From positions 1 through 45,350 of the forward strand of contig JAICJM010000007.1 in assembly GCA_025928435.1 (NCBI GenBank): a stretch of DNA of 45,350 nt. Reading direction: 5' to 3'. Source of the stretch: Thermoleophilia bacterium. Lineage in GTDB: Bacteria; Actinomycetota; Thermoleophilia; Gaiellales; JAICJC01. A program made the translations under genes and the position numbers. This document shows, in pieces, positions 41,646 through 45,350 of the stretch; the stretch's first letter is position 1; each line of letters opens with the position of its first letter. The notes beneath the pieces were generated by a model, which saw only the letters and a list, made by a program, of their open reading frames with translations, had not been told where the DNA came from and made no database searches.

Positions 41646-42597
41646 GCAGCTCGACCGGCAGGCGGTGCAGCAGGGCGATGGTGGCCCACAGGACGGCGAA
41701 GCCGGCCAGCTGGGTTGCGCTGACCGAGGCGTCGAGCCACACGTAGTTCACGACCAGCGCCGTCGCGGGGAACGCCAGCTCGGCGAAGGTCGCCACGGAT
41801 GCCGGCGTGTGGACGAGGCCGCGGTAGTAGAGCAGGAGCGCGGCCAGGCCGGGGATGAGCGCGAGCCCCACCAGCCGCGGCCAGTCCGACGCGTGCGCCC
41901 CCGCGGGCGGCGACACGACGCCCTCGTAGAGCGCGATCGCCGCCAGGAGCGGCAGCGCGAGGGTGAAGCGCACCGCCGTCACGAGCTGCGGCTCGAGCGC
42001 GACGAGCGTCCGCCGGCCGAACGCCGTGGCGGCGCCCCAGAGCGCCGCCGCCGTCAGCGCCAGCAGCGCGGCCCGGCCCTGCGCGCCCGTGAATGCGTCG
42101 GCCGGGGCCATGTCGCCGAAGGAGAGCAGGTAGGTCCCCACGAGCGCCGGGGCCAGGAACCATCCCAGGGTCCGCAGCGGCCGCTCCCGCATCACCACGG
42201 CCGCGGCCGCGATCGCCCATAGCGGCTGGGTCTTCTGCAGGAGCACGACGACGTCGGGGTTGCCGTACTCGAAGGCGGTCGTGAACGCGAGCGTGGCGAG
42301 GGCGGACCCACCCCAGGCCACGCCGAGCGCCGCCAGCCACCCGCCCCGGTCGAGCCGGCGCAGGCCGTGCCGGTGCCGGATCAGGAAGGGTGCGACGACG
42401 GCGGTCAGCAGCACGTGCTCGTAGAGCACGATCGTGTACGGCGACCAGCGGGCGACCGGCGACACCAGCGGCTGGCGGAAGCCGCCGTCCGTGCCCCAGA
42501 GCGCGGCGCCGAGCGCGACGAGCGCGACGCTCGCCACGGGCGCGGTGAAGATCGCTCGCCTCCTGGTCACGAGCCCGGTGTCCCCCATCCGTCGCAT
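41596..42597 (-). CDS. EamA-family (DMT) transporter
   Basis: A 333-aa protein with about ten membrane helices in two EamA halves (APVASVALVALGAALWGTDG; LTAAALWGAATAFGRRTLVA). Other features are EYGNPDVVVLLQKTQPLWAI, MRERPL and LLYYRGLVHTPASVATFAEL, all usual for EamA proteins. It moves amino acids, nucleobases or other metabolites outward in known cases. The ATG at 42597 has GAGGGG at proper distance; upstream ATG (42618) and downstream ATG (42588) are alternatives. Divergent from cofD (32 bp) and convergent with the LLM gene. Confidence 0.85.
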   Translation of the reverse strand: MRRMGDTGLVTRRRAIFTAPVASVALVALGAALWGTDGGFRQPLVSPVARWSPYTIVLYEHVLLTAVVAPFLIRHRHGLRRLDRGGWLAALGVAWGGSALATLAFTTAFEYGNPDVVVLLQKTQPLWAIAAAAVVMRERPLRTLGWFLAPALVGTYLLSFGDMAPADAFTGAQGRAALLALTAAALWGAATAFGRRTLVALEPQLVTAVRFTLALPLLAAIALYEGVVSPPAGAHASDWPRLVGLALIPGLAALLLYYRGLVHTPASVATFAELAFPATALVVNYVWLDASVSATQLAGFAVLWATIALLHRLPVELPTTGENLAIRPASAAG

Positions 42598-42629
42598 GCG
42601 GCCCCTCGGAGCGGCCATGATATGCGGGC

Positions 42630-43574
42630 ATGCCCGAACGTCGCGTAACGGTGCTCGCCGGCGGCGTCGGCGGGGCGCGGTTCCTGCAGGGCCTCGTCGA
42701 GGTCGTCGATGCGGCGGCGGTCACCATCGTCGGGAACGTCGGCGACGACCTCGAGCCCTACGGGCTGCACGTGTCGCCCGACCTCGACACGGTGCTCTAC
42801 ACGCTCACCGGCCGCATCGACGCGGACAAGGGCTGGGGCGTCCGCGGCGACACGCCGCGGGCGCTCGAGCAGGCCCGCGCGCTGGGCGCGGAGGCGTGGT
42901 TCTGGCTCGGCGACCTGGACCTCGGGCTGCACCTGGCCCGCACCGAGATGCTGCAGGCAGGGCTGCCGCTGCACGCCGTCACCGCCCGTCTGGCCGCGGC
43001 GATGGGCCTGCGGGCGAGGCTCCTGCCCTCGACGGACGACCGGCTGCGGACGATGATCACGATCCCCGCCGGCGAGGTGGACTTCCAGACGTACTACGTT
43101 CGCCGCGGCCACGCCGACCCGGTCTCGCGCATCCGGTTCGACGGCGCCGGGTCGGCCCGGCCGGCGCCCGGGGTGCTCGAGGCGATCGCCGCCGCGGACG
43201 TGGTCGTGATCGCGCCGTCCAACCCCTTCATCTCGATCGACCCGATCCTGGCGGTGCCCGGGATCCGGGCCGCCGTCGCCGCCCGCCGCGAGCGGGTGGT
43301 GGCCGTGAGCCCGATCGTCGCCGGGCGGGCGCTGCGCGGGCCGGCGGCCGGGATGCTCGAGACGCTGGGGCACGAGACCTCCGTCGTCGGCGTGGCCGAG
43401 CTCTACCGGTCGCTGGCGGGCACGCTCGTGATCGACGACGAGGACGCGCCGGCCGCGGCCCGGGTCGAGAAGCTCGGCCTGCGCCCCCGCGTGACGGCGA
43501 CCGTGATGGCGAACCTGGACGCAAGCCGGGCACTCGCCGCGCAGACGCTCGCCGCCGGCGGCCTCGGTCCGTGA
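42630..43574 (+). CDS. cofD: 2-phospho-L-lactate (or phosphoenolpyruvate) transferase of F420 biosynthesis
   Basis: A 314-aa protein with VTVLAGGVGGARFLQGL at the N-terminus, DLEPYGLHVSPDLDTVLYTL, DDRLRTMITIPAGEVDFQTY and VIAPSNPFISIDPILAVPGI, all CofD/FbiA signatures. It joins the lactyl or enolpyruvyl diphosphoguanosine donor to Fo, giving F420-0 or dehydro-F420-0. The next gene, cofE, starts with a GTG that overlaps this stop by four bases (43571-43574). CofC lies at the end of the cluster on the opposite strand. Confidence 0.93.
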   Translation: MPERRVTVLAGGVGGARFLQGLVEVVDAAAVTIVGNVGDDLEPYGLHVSPDLDTVLYTLTGRIDADKGWGVRGDTPRALEQARALGAEAWFWLGDLDLGLHLARTEMLQAGLPLHAVTARLAAAMGLRARLLPSTDDRLRTMITIPAGEVDFQTYYVRRGHADPVSRIRFDGAGSARPAPGVLEAIAAADVVVIAPSNPFISIDPILAVPGIRAAVAARRERVVAVSPIVAGRALRGPAAGMLETLGHETSVVGVAELYRSLAGTLVIDDEDAPAAARVEKLGLRPRVTATVMANLDASRALAAQTLAAGGLGP

Positions 43575-44308
43575 CCGACCGCATCGAGGTGCTCCCGCTC
43601 GCCGCCGCCGGCGAGATCGAGGCCGGCGCCGATCTGGCGGCGCTCGTGCTCGCCGCCGCGCCGCGGCTGCGCGACGGCGACGTGGTCGTGGTCGCCCACA
43701 AGGCGGTCTCGAAGAGCGAGGGCCGGGTGGTCGAGCTGGCGACGGTCACCCCGTCGCCGCGGGCGATCGAGCTCTCGGCCGAGGGCGGCGACCCGCGCAT
43801 GGCCGAGCTCGTCCTGCGCGAGAGCCGCCGTATCGTCCGCCGACGCGTGGGGCTCCTGATCGCCGAGACGCACCACGGATTCGTGTGCGCGAGCGCCGGC
43901 ATCGACCGCTCGAACGGCCCGCGGGCAGGCTGGGCGGTGCTGCTTCCCGTCGACCCGGACGCCTCCGCGGCCCGCCTGCGGGCGGAGCTCGAGCGGCGCG
44001 CCGGCGTGCGGGTGGCGGTGGTGGTGGCCGACACGATGGGGCGGGCGCTGCGCCGGGGGATCGTGGGTACCGCCATCGGCGCCAGCGGTCTGGACGCCCT
44101 GCGCAGCTACGCGGGGGCGGTCGACCCGACCGGCTACGAGCTGCGCACGACCGCCGTCGCGGTCGCCGACGAGCTGGCCTCGGCGGCCGACCTCGTGCTG
44201 GGCAAGCTCGACCGGGTGCCCGCCGCGCTCATCCGCGGCTTCGAGGCACGCGGCAACGGCAGCGGCCGCGACCTGATCCGCGACCCGGCCGAAGACCTGT
44301 TCAGATGA
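43571..44308 (+). CDS. cofE: F420-0:gamma-glutamyl ligase (CofE)
   Basis: A 245-aa protein from a GTG (VTDRIEVLPLAAAGEIEAGA). Key motifs are VVVAHKAVSKSEGRVVEL, THHGFVCASAGIDRSN, VVVADTMGRALRRGIVGTAI and SYAGAVDPTGYELRTTAVAV. It adds glutamates to F420-0. It is the short, single-domain form; the mycobacterial FbiB has an extra nitroreductase domain at its C-terminus that is absent here. If the organism makes F420 from the dehydro form, the reductase must be encoded elsewhere. Confidence 0.93.
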   Translation: MTDRIEVLPLAAAGEIEAGADLAALVLAAAPRLRDGDVVVVAHKAVSKSEGRVVELATVTPSPRAIELSAEGGDPRMAELVLRESRRIVRRRVGLLIAETHHGFVCASAGIDRSNGPRAGWAVLLPVDPDASAARLRAELERRAGVRVAVVVADTMGRALRRGIVGTAIGASGLDALRSYAGAVDPTGYELRTTAVAVADELASAADLVLGKLDRVPAALIRGFEARGNGSGRDLIRDPAEDLFR

Positions 44309-44906
44309 GCGAGGCGCCCGCCGCCGCCAGGCGGCGGACGGCGGCCAGGTCGGCCGGGGTGTCGACGTCGTGCGCGATCCCGGCCCGGTCCACGACGACC
44401 GCCGCGAGCCCGTGCTCCCGGGCGCGGGCGGCGTGCACTGACGCGCTCCCGGCGGCGCCGAAGGCGGGCACAAGGGCCGTCGCCGGGCACACCCAGAGCG
44501 CGTTCGTCCCGCCGTCGTGGGCGCGGCCGATGACGGCCGTCCCCTCGCCGCCGGCCTCGACGAGCGCGGTCACGTCGGCAGCGTCGAGCAGCGGTAGGTC
44601 GCCAGCCAGGTAGAGCACGGCGGCGGCGGGCCGGTCGAGCAGCGAGCGGGCGTGCACGAGCCCCTCGTTCCAGGGCAGCCCGCCGTCGGAGACGCACTCC
44701 ACCCCCAGCCTGCGTGCCAGCTCGGGGGCGGCCGGATCGGAGCTCGCGAGCGCGACCCGGCCGGCACCCGCGCGAACGGCGGCGCGGGCGACCCAGGCGA
44801 GCATCCCCGCCATGAGCCGCCCGCGCTCGGTGTTCGTCAGCGCCGGGGCGAGCCGTGTCTTGGCCGCATCCAGCCGCTTCAGCGGGATGAGGACGTCCGT
44901 CTCCAC
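44301..44906 (-). CDS. cofC: 2-phospholactate/phosphoenolpyruvate guanylyltransferase (CofC/FbiD)
   Basis: A 201-aa protein from a GTG that starts METDVLIPLKRLDAAKTRLA. The P-x-K-x-x-x-x-A-K-T-R-L motif is the CofC/FbiD signature; GDLPLLDAADVTAL provides the metal Asp, and HDGGTNALWV the substrate loop. It makes the GDP-activated donor used by CofD. The 3' end overlaps cofE by eight bases on the opposite strand. TACGAT (44913-44918) is six bases before the GTG, suggesting a leaderless transcript. A paired GGGGACTGTCCCC element lies about 25-55 bp upstream. Confidence 0.9.
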   Translation of the reverse strand: METDVLIPLKRLDAAKTRLAPALTNTERGRLMAGMLAWVARAAVRAGAGRVALASSDPAAPELARRLGVECVSDGGLPWNEGLVHARSLLDRPAAAVLYLAGDLPLLDAADVTALVEAGGEGTAVIGRAHDGGTNALWVCPATALVPAFGAAGSASVHAARAREHGLAAVVVDRAGIAHDVDTPADLAAVRRLAAAGASLI

Positions 44907-44929
44907 CCCGGAATCGTACGAGCGGGCAC

Positions 44930-44962
44930 GGGGACTGTCCCCGCTAGCCGGGGACAGTCCCC
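44930..44962. repeat. paired GGGGACTGTCCCC palindrome (copy 3)
   Basis: GGGGACTGTCCCC (44930-44942), spacer GCTAGCC, GGGGACAGTCCCC (44950-44962): 13-bp complementary arms with the same 7-base spacing as the copy at 5990-6021. It lies between cofC (start 44906) and the LamG gene's stop (44975), both on the minus strand, so it could end the LamG transcript or act in the cofC promoter region. Confidence 0.7.
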
Positions 44963-44974
44963 ATCACCGTGCCG

Positions 44975-45350
44975 CTAGTTGCTGATCCTCACCCAGTCGA
45001 TCGCGCCCGTGAAGTAGTCACAGGTCGTCTTGATCTGGTCGCAGTTCAGCTTGCCGCCGATCGTGACCGGCCGCGTGTTCGAGATGCTGCCCGTGCTGCC
45101 CCTGGCCGTGCCGGCGACGGCGCCGTCGATCGTCAGCGTGAGCCCGGTCGACGTGCGGGTGCACGTGGCGACGTGCCACTGGTTGTCGCTCGTGACCTGC
45201 GAGGCCTGAACCGCCTTGCGCACGAGCGTCCCCGACGAGTTGCGGCCGCGGAACACGCAGTTGATGCGGCCGTTCGGGTTCTCGATCTTGAAGTAGCCGC
45301 CCGACGCGCCGGCCTGGCCCTTCTGGACGATGTTGCCGAAGTGCTGGTTC
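44975..45350 (-). CDS. LamG/concanavalin-like domain protein, 3' end only
   Basis: The frame is open to the window edge and gives the last 125 or so residues: NIVQKGQAGASGGYFKIE, NQWHVATCTRTSTGLTLTID, GSTGSISNTRPVTIGGKLNC, then DYFTGAIDWVRISN. This is the last half of a LamG-like jellyroll, with the standard W-x-x-V-A and D-x-V-R-I-S/Y landmarks. Such domains bind carbohydrates or proteins at the cell surface. Three Cys residues are visible. The start lies beyond 45350. Confidence 0.8.
   Translation of the reverse strand, partial: NQHFGNIVQKGQAGASGGYFKIENPNGRINCVFRGRNSSGTLVRKAVQASQVTSDNQWHVATCTRTSTGLTLTIDGAVAGTARGSTGSISNTRPVTIGGKLNCDQIKTTCDYFTGAIDWVRISN

Overview
High-GC (roughly 70%) bacterial chromosome segment. 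The gene content (F420 biosynthesis cofD-cofE-cofC with an F420-type LLM oxidoreductase, an MMPL transporter, a mycobacterial-style SOS box, many secreted proteins, adenylyl cyclase/AAA/TPR regulators) points to Actinobacteriota. The style resembles deep-branching Thermoleophilia (Gaiellales/Solirubrobacterales); that lineage is inference from gene style, not from a marker gene. No rRNA, CRISPR array, prophage or intact insertion sequence was seen.

Layout. 1-2353: 5' part of an MMPL exporter and a broken peptide-ABC binding protein. 2355-5570: repair block with dinB (SOS box at its start codon), a stand-alone 5'-3' exonuclease and a coiled-coil partner gene. 5623-8678: VOC protein, TadG-like vWA protein, cupredoxin-like secreted protein, CBS-like protein. 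8685-10294: agmatinase-family ureohydrolase plus alpha/beta hydrolase. 10295-10814: gene-free 520 bp packed with palindromes and a 257-bp element bounded by perfect 20-bp inverted repeats. 10815-12375: anti-sigma kinase and STAS antagonist (partner switch). 12372-14834: aldo/keto reductase, SEC-C protein, scrambled lipoprotein hydrolase pseudogene. 14910-18107: large cyclase/ATPase/TPR regulator. 18161-21448: secreted proteins and a methyltransferase. 21595-28181: frameshifted GH43, CocE-type hydrolase, orphan PotD-like lipoprotein, TetR regulator, ELWxxDGT-repeat protein. 28276-29934: transposase remnant and decayed epoxide hydrolase. 30006-30079: tRNA-Met(CAU). 30115-34196: M42 aminopeptidase, HExxH lipoprotein, large membrane protein. 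34219-40689: leftward block with a PLP alpha-oxoamine synthase-like enzyme, a membrane GGDEF-EAL protein and an MFS transporter with overlapping ends, then a 51-aa membrane protein and a decayed cation transporter. 40857-44906: F420 block. 44975-end: partial LamG-domain protein.

Most interesting candidate: the three-gene operon at 40689-34915. A small-molecule-forming PLP enzyme of the fold that includes CqsA/LqsA autoinducer synthases is translationally coupled to a roughly 10-TM c-di-GMP turnover enzyme and then to an MFS exporter. It could be a make-export-sense circuit feeding c-di-GMP; this is hypothesis. Also notable: a repeated leaderless-promoter signature (TAnnnT box 6-9 nt before start codons), a paired GGGGACTGTCCCC palindrome repeat, and at least five genes broken by frameshifts beside long intact genes.
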